Positions 16,592 through 24,283 of a DNA stretch of 64,000 bases are shown piece by piece (position 1 is the first letter of the stretch; every line of letters starts with the position of its first letter). The stretch is taken from the NCBI GenBank assembly GCA_946479285.1, contig CAMLFH010000010.1, positions 1 through 64,000 of the forward strand, given 5' to 3'. A program made the translations under genes and the position numbers. The notes beneath the pieces were generated by a model. That model was not told where the DNA came from. It saw only the letters and a list, made by a program, of their open reading frames with translations, and ran no database searches. The DNA is from an uncultured Flavobacteriales bacterium. GTDB taxonomy: Bacteria; Bacteroidota; Bacteroidia; Flavobacteriales; Crocinitomicaceae.

Positions 16592-17198
16592 ACCAATTCT
16601 TCGCCATTTCCAACACCTCTACAATCGAATCATACGTATTCTCCCGGATCATTTTCCACTCCTCCTTCTCAATCCAGATTGCCTGCGTAATCGATTCTTC
16701 TTCCTGCGGTGTCAATTCCATCGACCCGGAATAATTCAGTGCATACCACCAATTTTTTTTGATCGTAAGCTTTCCCATGTAGGAATAAGTATGAAAAGTA
16801 ACTCCGAGAAAATGATCAATTTCCGGACTTTTTATCCCGCATTCTTCTTCAATTTCCCGAACAGCGGCCTCCCAGGGCTGTTCATTCGAATCCAGTTTTC
16901 CCTTAGGAATATCCCACACTCCATGTCGTTCAATAAATAAATACCGCCGATCACACTTTACTATCCCGCCGGCAGCGTCCATAAATTCATAGGCATGAAA
17001 AACCCGGTTGAAGGCCAATTCAAAATCTTCATAAATCACTAACAAACAAACGCTTGAAGCAGTAAAATCAAACTGATTCAAAAGCGTTGATAAATCATTC
17101 TCCAGCGAATTCCAAACCAAATCATACCTTCCGGAAGGCACTTTTTCCGAAGAATCCAAAAATTGGATAACCGAATTATCAATAAAAACTTTGTACAT
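16590..17198 (-). CDS. NUDIX hydrolase
   Basis: A 202-residue protein from the ATG at 17198; an extension of 32 codons upstream would run into pyrE and is rejected. The Nudix box (G x5 E x7 REUxEExGU) occupies residues 100-122, with 'REIEEECGI' at its end. Before it lies 'VWDIPKGK', and an N-terminal region of about 70 residues (MYKVFIDNSVIQFLD...) precedes the fold. Members hydrolyse nucleoside diphosphate derivatives; the substrate is not clear. Its start codon is divergent to pyrE with only 7 bp between the two ATGs, so its promoter must lie inside pyrE. Confidence 0.9.
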   Translation of the reverse strand: MYKVFIDNSVIQFLDSSEKVPSGRYDLVWNSLENDLSTLLNQFDFTASSVCLLVIYEDFELAFNRVFHAYEFMDAAGGIVKCDRRYLFIERHGVWDIPKGKLDSNEQPWEAAVREIEEECGIKSPEIDHFLGVTFHTYSYMGKLTIKKNWWYALNYSGSMELTPQEEESITQAIWIEKEEWKMIRENTYDSIVEVLEMAKNW

Positions 17199-17201
17199 TT
17201 G
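17194..17201 (+). promoter_or_regulatory. -7 promoter box of pyrE, leaderless arrangement
   Basis: TACATTTG matches TAnnTTTG exactly and stands 4 nt (CAGT) before the pyrE ATG at 17206, so the transcript probably starts at the start codon. The box overlaps the first codons of the divergent NUDIX gene, whose ATG is the complement of 17196-17198. The arrangement duplicates that of bshC. Confidence 0.6.
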
Positions 17202-17205
17202 CAGT

Positions 17206-17847
17206 ATGATTTTAAATAAAGATCGAGCACTAAAAGTAGCTGAATTTTTGCTACAAATTAAAGCAGTAAAGTTACAACCAAATTCTCCGTTCACTTGGGC
17301 ATCCGGTTGGAAATCCCCTATTTATTGTGATAATCGGATTACACTTTCATTTCCGGCAATCAGAACCTATATCCGACAGGGATATGCGGATGCAATTTTG
17401 GAACATTTTGGAAAACCGGACATCATTGCAGGTGTTGCAACCGGAGGTATTGCGCAAGGAGCGTTAGTAGCTCAGGAATTAGGAATTCCTTTTGTTTACG
17501 TTCGCAGTTCTGCAAAAGCACACGGAATGGGTAATCAGATCGAAGGTCACTTTGAAAAAGGACAGCGTGTTGTGGTTATTGAAGATTTGATTTCGACAGG
17601 CGGAAGCAGTTTAAAAGCTGTAAATGACCTGAAAGAGGCAGGGCTGGAAGTGAAAGGACTGGTTGCCATTTTTACTTACGGTTTCGATATCTCAATTAAA
17701 AATTTCGTCAACGCAGAATGTCCGTTCGTCACACTAACGGATTACGAACATTTGATTGATCAGGCATTGAAATCAGATTATGTAACTGATGCAGATATCG
17801 ATTCTCTGCGTGAGTGGAAGATTAATCCCGAAAACTGGAAAAAATAA
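17206..17847 (+). CDS. pyrE: orotate phosphoribosyltransferase
   Basis: A 213-residue cytoplasmic enzyme that makes orotidine 5'-phosphate from orotate and PRPP in de novo pyrimidine synthesis. Visible signatures: N-terminal 'SPFTWASGWKSPIYCDNR', the flexible loop 'AKAHGMGNQIEG', and the PRPP-binding motif VVVIEDLISTGGSS with Glu126-Asp127. Length fits. I chose the ATG at 17206 because an in-frame TTG five codons upstream lies inside the promoter box. An SRPBCC gene follows 4 bp later. Confidence 0.95.
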   Translation: MILNKDRALKVAEFLLQIKAVKLQPNSPFTWASGWKSPIYCDNRITLSFPAIRTYIRQGYADAILEHFGKPDIIAGVATGGIAQGALVAQELGIPFVYVRSSAKAHGMGNQIEGHFEKGQRVVVIEDLISTGGSSLKAVNDLKEAGLEVKGLVAIFTYGFDISIKNFVNAECPFVTLTDYEHLIDQALKSDYVTDADIDSLREWKINPENWKK

Positions 17848-17851
17848 AGCC

Positions 17852-18253
17852 ATGCTGTTAAAAACTGATTCTTCACCGGTAAATGCTCCCGCTCAGAAAG
17901 TATTTGAATTTCTTTCAGAGGCAAAGAACATGGAATATTTGCTGCCAACCGATAAAATCTCTGACTTTCAGTCAAATGAGAACGGCTGTTCATTCAAAGC
18001 ACAGGGAGGAATCGTTATTCCATTGATCTATGTATCCAAGGAACCGAACACAAAAATCGTCATGGAATCCGGTGAGAAGGCGCCCTTTAAATATACCTTA
18101 TCGATCATTCTGAAAGAAACAGGTCCTGAAACCTGCGAAGGTCATCTCGAATTCGAGGCGAATATCAATATGTTCATGAAAATGATGGTGGAAAAACCAT
18201 TGAGCAATCTTTTTGGAGTGATGACCAAAAATCTTCAGAAACAATTCGAGTAA
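17852..18253 (+). CDS. SRPBCC family protein (START/polyketide-cyclase-like fold)
   Basis: A 133-residue protein starting at the ATG at 17852, 4 bp after pyrE stops. The pattern is that of the helix-grip fold: 'VNAPAQKVFEFLSEAKNMEYLLP' at the N-terminus, then antiparallel strands, and a long C-terminal helix 'MMVEKPLSNLFGVMTKNLQKQF'. Such proteins bind hydrophobic ligands, but the ligand is unknown. Being in the pyrE transcript does not prove a role in pyrimidine synthesis. Confidence 0.82.
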   Translation: MLLKTDSSPVNAPAQKVFEFLSEAKNMEYLLPTDKISDFQSNENGCSFKAQGGIVIPLIYVSKEPNTKIVMESGEKAPFKYTLSIILKETGPETCEGHLEFEANINMFMKMMVEKPLSNLFGVMTKNLQKQFE

Positions 18254-18263
18254 AAACATGATT

Positions 18264-18291
18264 GTAGAGACGCGATTCTTCGCGTCACTAC
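18264..18291. repeat. imperfect palindrome related to the GTAG..CGCGATT family
   Basis: GTAGAGACGCGATTC is followed by TTCGCGTCACTAC; GACGCGA pairs with TCGCGTC and the outer GTAG with CTAC, with small mismatches. It lies between the convergent ends of the SRPBCC gene and birA and probably ends transcription there. Confidence 0.6.
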
Positions 18292-18297
18292 TGTTTT

Positions 18298-19059
18298 TCA
18301 TTCAATTGGTATTCCCTTGCCGTAGTTCGCTTCGAAATTCAATTCCTGGTTGTGATAGACCGTAATAACACCATCTCTTTCCAACAATAAATTTCCAATT
18401 TGGTCTACCCCGCGAATGATACCTGTAAACGGAAGCGGATTTTGACGCTCTTCCAATACTATGGGTTCATCCTTCTTCCATAAAAAAGATTCGTAAGTGT
18501 TTTTCAGATAAGTAAAGTCGGATTGTTGGAGGTATTGATAGAATTCATTCATTTGACTGCTCAACTCGTCCAAAACACTCAATATTTCGGGAGATTTACC
18601 CGACAGCTCTTCCAAAGAAGTTGCATAGCCTACACTCTGAACCGGCGAGATATTCACACCAATTCCAACAATTGCTCCTTCTACCCGGCCGTTTTTCCAA
18701 TTTGTTTCAATCAGGATTCCTCCAATTTTCTGACTATCTATGAAAATATCATTCGGCCATTTGATGGAAACTTTCTTGCGGGTGAAAGACTGAACCATTC
18801 CCCGAACAGCCAGTGCAATGCCCATATTGAGGAAACATAAGTGGTCAACTGACAAAAAATCAGTTTTCAAAAAATAGGTCCCGGTGAACTGCTTTGACCC
18901 TACAGACTGCCAATGGCGGCCTCTTTGCCCCCTTCCTGCAGTTTGATGCTCTGCCAAAATTACAGTCCCATGCGCCAATTTCCCTTCAGAAAGCAGCTTG
19001 GCAGCATAATTGTTAGTAGAGTCTACCTCATGGATTTGGATAATTTGCTGACCAATCAT
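18298..19059 (-). CDS. birA: biotin-[acetyl-CoA-carboxylase] ligase
   Basis: A 253-residue biotin protein ligase that activates biotin as biotinyl-AMP and attaches it to a lysine of carboxylase carrier subunits. The catalytic signature is present: 'HEVDSTNNYA' near the N-terminus, 'EHQTAGRGQRGRHWQS' and 'KWPNDIFIDSQKIGGILIE', then 'GIGVNIS'. There is no N-terminal winged helix, so unlike E. coli BirA it should not be a repressor. It is divergent from rsfS with an 81-bp gap. Confidence 0.93.
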   Translation of the reverse strand: MIGQQIIQIHEVDSTNNYAAKLLSEGKLAHGTVILAEHQTAGRGQRGRHWQSVGSKQFTGTYFLKTDFLSVDHLCFLNMGIALAVRGMVQSFTRKKVSIKWPNDIFIDSQKIGGILIETNWKNGRVEGAIVGIGVNISPVQSVGYATSLEELSGKSPEILSVLDELSSQMNEFYQYLQQSDFTYLKNTYESFLWKKDEPIVLEERQNPLPFTGIIRGVDQIGNLLLERDGVITVYHNQELNFEANYGKGIPIE

Positions 19060-19115
19060 GTTTTATTAACAAGTATTTGCATTTAACAATCACACAAATC
19101 AAGCTAATTAATGCT

Positions 19116-19123
19116 TAGATTTG
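19116..19123 (+). promoter_or_regulatory. -7 promoter box of the rsfS-ftsH operon
   Basis: TAGATTTG matches TAnnTTTG and lies 17 nt before the ATG at 19141. The in-frame ATG at 19111 precedes this box and so would not be in the transcript, which decides the start of rsfS. Confidence 0.55.
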
Positions 19124-19140
19124 TATTTACAAAATTACGA

Positions 19141-19518
19141 ATGTATAAATTAAAAAACGACATAGATTCTAAAGTACTTTGCGACGCTATCGTTGAAGGT
19201 ATGCAGGAAAACAAAGCGAAAGACATCGTTGTATTAGACCTACGAAACATTTCAAGTGCAGTTACAGACTTTTTTGTCATTTGCTCCGGTGAGTCCACCG
19301 TGCAGGTAGATGGTATTGCTTCTACCGTGCAAAGACATACCCGAAAAGAGCTTCAGGAAAAACCCTGGCACCAGGAAGGTAAAACAACTTCTGAGTGGGT
19401 TTTATTGGATTATGTAAGTGTTGTAGCGCACATTTTCTACAAAGATGCACGACATTTTTATGAATTGGAAGATCTCTGGTCAGACGCACTCAGAACAGAT
19501 ATTCCAAATTTGAATTAA
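19141..19518 (+). CDS. rsfS: ribosome silencing factor RsfS
   Basis: A 125-residue RsfS/Iojap protein that binds uL14 on the large subunit and blocks subunit joining when nutrients are short. Signatures: 'KAKDIVVLDLRNISSAVTDFFVICSG', written here in halves by its two strands, 'EKPWHQEG' and 'WVLLDYVSVVAHIFYKDARHFYELEDLW'. The start at 19141 is preferred over 19111 because of the promoter position. It precedes ftsH by 7 bp, an arrangement often seen in Bacteroidota. Confidence 0.92.
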   Translation: MYKLKNDIDSKVLCDAIVEGMQENKAKDIVVLDLRNISSAVTDFFVICSGESTVQVDGIASTVQRHTRKELQEKPWHQEGKTTSEWVLLDYVSVVAHIFYKDARHFYELEDLWSDALRTDIPNLN

Positions 19519-19525
19519 CTCTATT

Positions 19526-21622
19526 ATGGCTGAAAATAACAATTCAAACAAACCGAAAAGAAATCCTTACGCGATATACTGGATTTACGCAGCAATCGTA
19601 TTGGGAATCATCTTTACAGCTTATCTCAAAAACTCTTCGGACGCTCAACTGCGCAATATCAACACTTTCTACTCACTGGCTGATTCCAGTATGATTGCTG
19701 ATGCGCGCATTGTGAACTACAAGCGGGTTGATTTCAAATTGAATGAAGCAGGTGAAAAATTTGTAAAGAACAATAAGAATCCGAAAGGAGAATTAAAATA
19801 CATCAAGAAAGCATTGGAGACTGAAGGAAATACCAAACCTGTTTTCTCCATTGATATCGTAGATGCCGGAAATTTTGAAACCAAACTGGATCAAATCAAT
19901 GATAGTTTAGTTGCTAAAGGTAAAGCTGCCATATCTGCACCTCCTATTGAAGAACACGATTATTTCGGTTCAATTATGGGGTTCATTTTTCCAATTCTTA
20001 TCCTTATTCTAATCTGGGTTTTCGTTATGCGGCGTATGTCCGGCGGAGGCGGCGGTGCCGGAGGACAAATCTTCAACATCGGTAAATCACGTGCACAGGT
20101 TTATGAAAAAGGAAAATCCACCAACATTACGTTTAAGGACGTAGCTGGGTTGGAAGGAGCAAAAGAAGAGATCCAGGAAATTGTGGAATTCTTAAGAAGT
20201 CCGCAGCGGTATACCGAATTGGGAGCAAAAATCCCGAAAGGAGCGTTGCTTGTAGGGCCTCCGGGAACAGGTAAAACCTTATTGGCCAAAGCTGTTGCAG
20301 GTGAAGCAAAAGTTCCGTTCTTCTCACTTTCCGGATCTGATTTCGTTGAAATGTTCGTAGGAGTTGGAGCATCACGTGTACGTGACTTGTTCCGCCAGGC
20401 AAAAGAAAAAGCACCGGCAATCATTTTTATTGATGAGATTGATGCAATTGGTCGTGCAAGAGGTAAAAACAACGGTTTCAACTCAAACGACGAGCGTGAA
20501 AACACCCTGAACCAGTTGTTGACTGAAATGGACGGCTTCGGAACAAACTCCGGGGTAATCATTTTAGCGGCTACAAACCGCGCAGATGTATTGGATGCAG
20601 CTTTGATGCGTGCCGGTCGTTTTGACCGTCAGATCTATGTAGACATGCCGGATTTGAATGAGCGAAGAGAAATTTTCCAGGTTCACTTAAAACCAATTAA
20701 GCTGGAGAAAAACTTGGATGTTGAATTTTTGAGTAAGCAAACTCCAGGTTTCTCCGGAGCAGATATTGCAAACTTGTGTAACGAAGCCGCTTTGATTGCT
20801 GCGCGTAAAAACAAAAAGTTTGTAGAAAAACAAGATTTCTTAGACGCAGTTGACCGTATTATCGGTGGATTAGAGAAGAAAAATAAGATTATCACTAAAG
20901 GAGAAAAGCGTGCAATCGCATTCCACGAAGCAGGTCACGCAACCACTTCCTGGTTATTAGAACACGCGCATCCGTTGGTGAAAGTAACTATCGTACCTCG
21001 CGGACGTTCCCTTGGAGCAGCGTGGTATTTGCCGGAAGAGCGCCAAATCACCACGACAGAACAAATCTTAGACGATATGTGTTCTGCTTTGGGTGGTCGT
21101 GCTGCTGAGCAATTGATGTTTGGAAAAATCTCTACCGGAGCTTTAAGTGATTTGGAGAAAGTGACCAAGCAGGCTTATGCCATGGTTTCCATCTACGGAT
21201 TGAACGAGCGTGTAGGAAATGTTTCCTTCTACGATTCACAAGGCCGCGACTCTTTTACAAAACCTTATTCGGAAGATACAGCTCGTATCATTGACGAAGA
21301 AGCAAGTAAACTGATCGAGACACAATACCAGCGAGCTTTACAAATTCTTTCTGAAAACAAGGATAAATTGACCGCTTTAGCTGATAAGTTATTGGATAAA
21401 GAAGTAATCTTCAAAGAAGATTTGGAGGAAATCTTTGGAAAGCGTTTGTGGATCTCTGAAGAAGAGGAAAACGCAGCTGTGAATACTCCACCAATTGAAG
21501 ATTCGCAAGTGGATATCAACCCGGAAAATCCCATGAATGAATCAACGGCAACAGATCCGGATTCGAATTTCATCAATCCGACCATTGAACCGCTGGATAA
21601 CAAAGACAAAACTGAAGAGTAA
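19526..21622 (+). CDS. ftsH: ATP-dependent zinc metalloprotease FtsH
   Basis: A 698-residue inner membrane AAA+ protease that degrades misfolded membrane proteins and short-lived regulators. Two membrane segments (about 13-31 and 150-168) flank a periplasmic domain. The AAA domain has Walker A GPPGTGKT near 244-251, Walker B 'AIIFIDEIDAIG' and the SRH 'ATNRADVLDAALMRAGRFDR'. The protease domain carries HEAGH at 467-471. The last 60 residues are an acidic, Pro/Asn-rich tail. A terminator hairpin follows directly. Confidence 0.97.
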   Translation: MAENNNSNKPKRNPYAIYWIYAAIVLGIIFTAYLKNSSDAQLRNINTFYSLADSSMIADARIVNYKRVDFKLNEAGEKFVKNNKNPKGELKYIKKALETEGNTKPVFSIDIVDAGNFETKLDQINDSLVAKGKAAISAPPIEEHDYFGSIMGFIFPILILILIWVFVMRRMSGGGGGAGGQIFNIGKSRAQVYEKGKSTNITFKDVAGLEGAKEEIQEIVEFLRSPQRYTELGAKIPKGALLVGPPGTGKTLLAKAVAGEAKVPFFSLSGSDFVEMFVGVGASRVRDLFRQAKEKAPAIIFIDEIDAIGRARGKNNGFNSNDERENTLNQLLTEMDGFGTNSGVIILAATNRADVLDAALMRAGRFDRQIYVDMPDLNERREIFQVHLKPIKLEKNLDVEFLSKQTPGFSGADIANLCNEAALIAARKNKKFVEKQDFLDAVDRIIGGLEKKNKIITKGEKRAIAFHEAGHATTSWLLEHAHPLVKVTIVPRGRSLGAAWYLPEERQITTTEQILDDMCSALGGRAAEQLMFGKISTGALSDLEKVTKQAYAMVSIYGLNERVGNVSFYDSQGRDSFTKPYSEDTARIIDEEASKLIETQYQRALQILSENKDKLTALADKLLDKEVIFKEDLEEIFGKRLWISEEEENAAVNTPPIEDSQVDINPENPMNESTATDPDSNFINPTIEPLDNKDKTEE

Positions 21623-21635
21623 TAAATTTTAAAAT

Positions 21636-21677
21636 CCCCCGTAGCAGCATTTGCATTCGCTACGGGGGAATTTTTTT
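21636..21677 (+). terminator. intrinsic terminator between ftsH and cdsA, abutting the cdsA start
   Basis: CCCCCGTAGC (21636-21645) pairs with GCTACGGGGG (21659-21668), followed by AA and seven T (21671-21677). The T-run ends 2 nt before the cdsA ATG at 21680, so the hairpin occupies the position where the cdsA leader should be. Confidence 0.85.
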
Positions 21678-21679
21678 CT

Positions 21680-22624
21680 ATGAAAGATGTATTGATACGC
21701 TCCGTTTTCGGGGCTTTATTTTTGATGGTTGTTTTCACTCCTTTCGTTTACGATGTGAGACACAATGCCAACCTTCTAAATTTGGTATTCTATGTATTTA
21801 CTATGCTGGGAACCCATGAGTTGAATGAAATGAGCAAGAAGAGCTCTTTAAAGCATTCGGTGAAACTACCTGCTCTTTTGTTTGTAACAGCTCTATTCAT
21901 GCCTCTTTTGATTCAAACCGCAAAAGGATTTTACCCCTTACTCTTCAATCCGGTTTGGGAATATTTTGAGCAGACTCCTGCATTGTTTGTATTGTGGGGA
22001 ATTTTAATCGTTACATTATTCATCCTTTCTTATTGGATTTTCAAAAAAGAAAAGATTGACTTTGTCTTCAAAAATCCGTTTGTTTTTAACATCCTGTACC
22101 CCATTTTACCCATGTGGGTTCTGGCAATTGCATATACCCTCACAACCAGTGATTACAATCCATTGTTAGCTAATAATACACTTGCAGTCACTGAAAACAG
22201 TATGGTACTGGTCAACAATAAACTGATCTTATTACTTGTTTTATTACCCATTTACCTGAACGACACACTTGCTTACGTTTTCGGGCGCTTATTTGGAAAA
22301 ACTCCCTTACTCCCAAGTGTTTCACCCAAGAAAACACGCGAAGGGTTTATCGGCGGAATGATAGGTGCAGCTTTGGTGATGTTTGCGGTACATTATTTTG
22401 TCAAAGAATTTGCTTATCTCAGTGCCTGGAAAGTGGTCGGAATATCTATTCTGGCAAGTATTTTAGCAACGCTGGGAGATCTCTTTGAGAGCAAATTGAA
22501 GCGATCTGTGAACATCAAAGATTCCGGGAATATTCTTCCCGGACATGGTGGAATTCTCGACAGAATTGACGCAATGCTATTCGTAGCTCCCGTTTTATAT
22601 GTACTTTTGATGCTCATTAGTTAA
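21680..22624 (+). CDS. cdsA: phosphatidate cytidylyltransferase
   Basis: A 314-residue membrane enzyme that makes CDP-diacylglycerol from phosphatidic acid and CTP. The family signature is at the C-terminus: 'SVSPKKTREGFIGGMIGA', 'GDLFESKLKRSVNIKDSG' and 'LPGHGGILDRIDAMLF'. About eight hydrophobic segments precede and surround it. The next gene, psd, begins 9 bp later, so two steps of phosphatidylethanolamine synthesis are joined. The start codon sits directly behind the T-run of a terminator. Confidence 0.94.
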   Translation: MKDVLIRSVFGALFLMVVFTPFVYDVRHNANLLNLVFYVFTMLGTHELNEMSKKSSLKHSVKLPALLFVTALFMPLLIQTAKGFYPLLFNPVWEYFEQTPALFVLWGILIVTLFILSYWIFKKEKIDFVFKNPFVFNILYPILPMWVLAIAYTLTTSDYNPLLANNTLAVTENSMVLVNNKLILLLVLLPIYLNDTLAYVFGRLFGKTPLLPSVSPKKTREGFIGGMIGAALVMFAVHYFVKEFAYLSAWKVVGISILASILATLGDLFESKLKRSVNIKDSGNILPGHGGILDRIDAMLFVAPVLYVLLMLIS

Positions 22625-22633
22625 CATCAAAAC

Positions 22634-23296
22634 ATGACACTTCACAGAGAAGGAACAGCTACAATTATCATCGCAGTTATTATCCTTGGATTGATCCAAT
22701 GGGGAAATTACTGGCTTTATACAGTTACCGGATGGCTTTGGCTATTCCTATTATTATCTGCCGGAGCATTGGTAATGCTTTATTTGGTAGTTCAGTTTTT
22801 CAGAATCCCGAAACGCACATTCACTTTCACAGATTCCGATATTTTATGTCCGGCAGACGGAAAAGTAGTGGTAATCGAAGAAGTTGAAGAAACAGAATAT
22901 TTCAAAGACCGCCGTATCCAGGTTTCCATCTTCATGTCGCCTTTAAATGTACACGCAAACTATTTCCCCATCAGCGGATTGGTGAAATACGTGAAATACC
23001 ACAAAGGATTGTTCCTGGTTGCGTGGCATCCGAAAAGCTCTACAGACAATGAAAGAAGTACGGTAGTCGTTCAGCACTCATCCGGACAGGAAGTACTTTT
23101 CCGCCAGATTGCAGGAGCTGTAGCACGCAGAATTTGTTATTACACCAAAGAAGGTCAGACTGCAGAAACCGGTCAGGAATTCGGATTTATCAAATTCGGT
23201 TCTCGTGTAGATGTATTTTTACCGCTTGGCACGAAATTAGATGTTAAAATCGACCAGGATGTTAAAGCTAAGTTAACGAAGCTTGGCTCATTCTAA
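22634..23296 (+). CDS. psd: phosphatidylserine decarboxylase proenzyme (short form)
   Basis: A 220-residue decarboxylase that converts phosphatidylserine to phosphatidylethanolamine. Two hydrophobic segments (about 10-28 and 35-55) anchor it; the catalytic part has 'ILCPADGKVV', 'VSIFMSPLNVHANYFP' and 'GAVARRICYY'. Autocatalytic cleavage between Gly189 and Ser190 in 'IKFGSRVDVFLP' should give the pyruvoyl group. This is the short form common in Bacteroidota. It is in operon with cdsA; pssA is not in the window. Confidence 0.93.
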   Translation: MTLHREGTATIIIAVIILGLIQWGNYWLYTVTGWLWLFLLLSAGALVMLYLVVQFFRIPKRTFTFTDSDILCPADGKVVVIEEVEETEYFKDRRIQVSIFMSPLNVHANYFPISGLVKYVKYHKGLFLVAWHPKSSTDNERSTVVVQHSSGQEVLFRQIAGAVARRICYYTKEGQTAETGQEFGFIKFGSRVDVFLPLGTKLDVKIDQDVKAKLTKLGSF

Positions 23297-23334
23297 TAAT
23301 AATTGTATTTTTAAGCAAATTAAAACATTGAACC

Positions 23335-23532
23335 ATGAAAAAAGCATTTGTTGCATTGACTTTATTTATGTTTGTAGGATCTGTAAGCGCTACTGTTTAC
23401 GCTGCATCTAACAACACGACAGTTTCTATCGTTAAACATGACGATAAAAAAGGTAAAAAGAAGAAAAGCAAAAAAGGTTCTTGCGCTGGTGAGAAATCAG
23501 GAGGATCTTGCTGCCAGAAAAAAGCTGCTTAA
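23335..23532 (+). CDS. small exported Lys/Cys-rich protein, 65 aa
   Basis: A signal peptide (MKKAFVALTLFMFVGSVSATVYA) is followed by a mature peptide of about 42 residues. It has a dense lysine cluster (DDKKGKKKKSKKG) and three cysteines near the end (GSCAGEKSGGSCCQKK). It starts 38 bp after psd and ends before a strong terminator, so it is a genuine short gene. Metal binding, polyanion binding or an antimicrobial role are all conceivable; nothing decides between them. Confidence 0.75.
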   Translation: MKKAFVALTLFMFVGSVSATVYAASNNTTVSIVKHDDKKGKKKKSKKGSCAGEKSGGSCCQKKAA

Positions 23533-23549
23533 TACATTAAACGAAATAA

Positions 23550-23590
23550 AAAACCCCGTAGTGAATGTGAATTCTACTACGGGGTTTTTT
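23550..23590. terminator. bidirectional intrinsic terminator
   Basis: CCCCGTAGT (23554-23562) pairs with ACTACGGGG (23576-23584), with A-run before and six T after. It ends the cdsA-psd-small peptide unit and faces the DUF2147 gene on the other strand. The stem is almost the same as that at 21636. Confidence 0.87.
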
Positions 23591-23634
23591 GTATTATAAA
23601 ACTCCAAATTATCAGCTTTGCTGACTTCTTGGAG

Positions 23635-24066
23635 TTAGTCTTTACTCTTAATCCATGTTTGGGTTCTGTAAAACGGCCCAACATATCCTCTTACGTGTAA
23701 TTTGTTAAAGTCATCCTTATCAATCCAAATTGCGCAGGTATAAATTTTTCCACTTTCCGGGTCCACGATCGTGCCGTCTTCCCATTCTCCTCCGTCCCAT
23801 TCTAATCCGCGTACAATCTGTAAACCAACCAATGGCTGATCTTTCCGATCGTCCGTACATTTTTTACACTTGGGGTTTTCTTCTCGCCCCTCTCGCGGAT
23901 ACAAGTAAGTGATTTTCCCGTAAAGCTTTTCATCCTTCTTATAAAGCTCCACTTTTGATTTCTTCTTGCCTGTCTTGTCATCAATTGTAACCCAAGTTCC
24001 TAAACAAGATTGCGCTTTGGCAGCTACAAAAATCAACAAGAATAATGATGTGGTAATCCATTTCAT
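23635..24066 (-). CDS. DUF2147 exported protein
   Basis: A 143-residue protein starting at the ATG at 24066, directly before a signal peptide (MKWITTSLFLLIFVAAKAQS). The mature part is DUF2147: 'CLGTWVTIDDKTGKKKSKVELY', given here as one strand pair, 'LYGKITYLYPREGREENPKCKKC', 'VGLQIVRGLEWDGGEWEDG' and 'VRGYVGPFYRTQTW'. The domain is a small lipocalin-like beta-barrel of unknown role, frequent in exported proteins of Bacteroidota and Proteobacteria. Confidence 0.88.
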   Translation of the reverse strand: MKWITTSLFLLIFVAAKAQSCLGTWVTIDDKTGKKKSKVELYKKDEKLYGKITYLYPREGREENPKCKKCTDDRKDQPLVGLQIVRGLEWDGGEWEDGTIVDPESGKIYTCAIWIDKDDFNKLHVRGYVGPFYRTQTWIKSKD

Positions 24067-24201
24067 AGTTTCGAATTTTAACCCAATATACATCTTTTTT
24101 CTATGAATGCATAGGAATTCGAGCCCGCAAGCGCAATTCTAATCTCATTTTAATCTTCGGTAAACTCACGAAAGAACAAAAATAATTTCAGATGATTTAA
24201 T

Positions 24202-24215
24202 ATACCGATCGGTAT
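24202..24215. promoter_or_regulatory. perfect 14-bp palindrome, TetR-type operator candidate
   Basis: ATACCGATCGGTAT is fully symmetric and lies 69 bp before the first gene of the DinB/metallo-hydrolase operon. A near -7 box (TACATTCG, one base off TAnnTTTG) begins 5-6 bp after it at about 24221. Palindromes of the form TACCGnnCGGTA are typical operators of TetR-family repressors (from general knowledge). No tetR gene is in the window. Confidence 0.55.
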
Positions 24216-24283
24216 TTTTAATACATTCGTTCCGAAAAGGAAGAAGCGGCATTTGAACAAATCTTTATTTAAAACTCTGAAAA

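Noticed and set aside
19111..19140. Upstream ATG of rsfS adding ten residues
   Set aside because: The promoter box TAGATTTG lies inside this stretch, so the transcript should start after it; family members begin near the second ATG.
20101..20562. 153-codon antisense ORF inside ftsH
   Set aside because: It mirrors the AAA domain of ftsH, an unmistakable gene on the other strand; no promoter or domain supports it.
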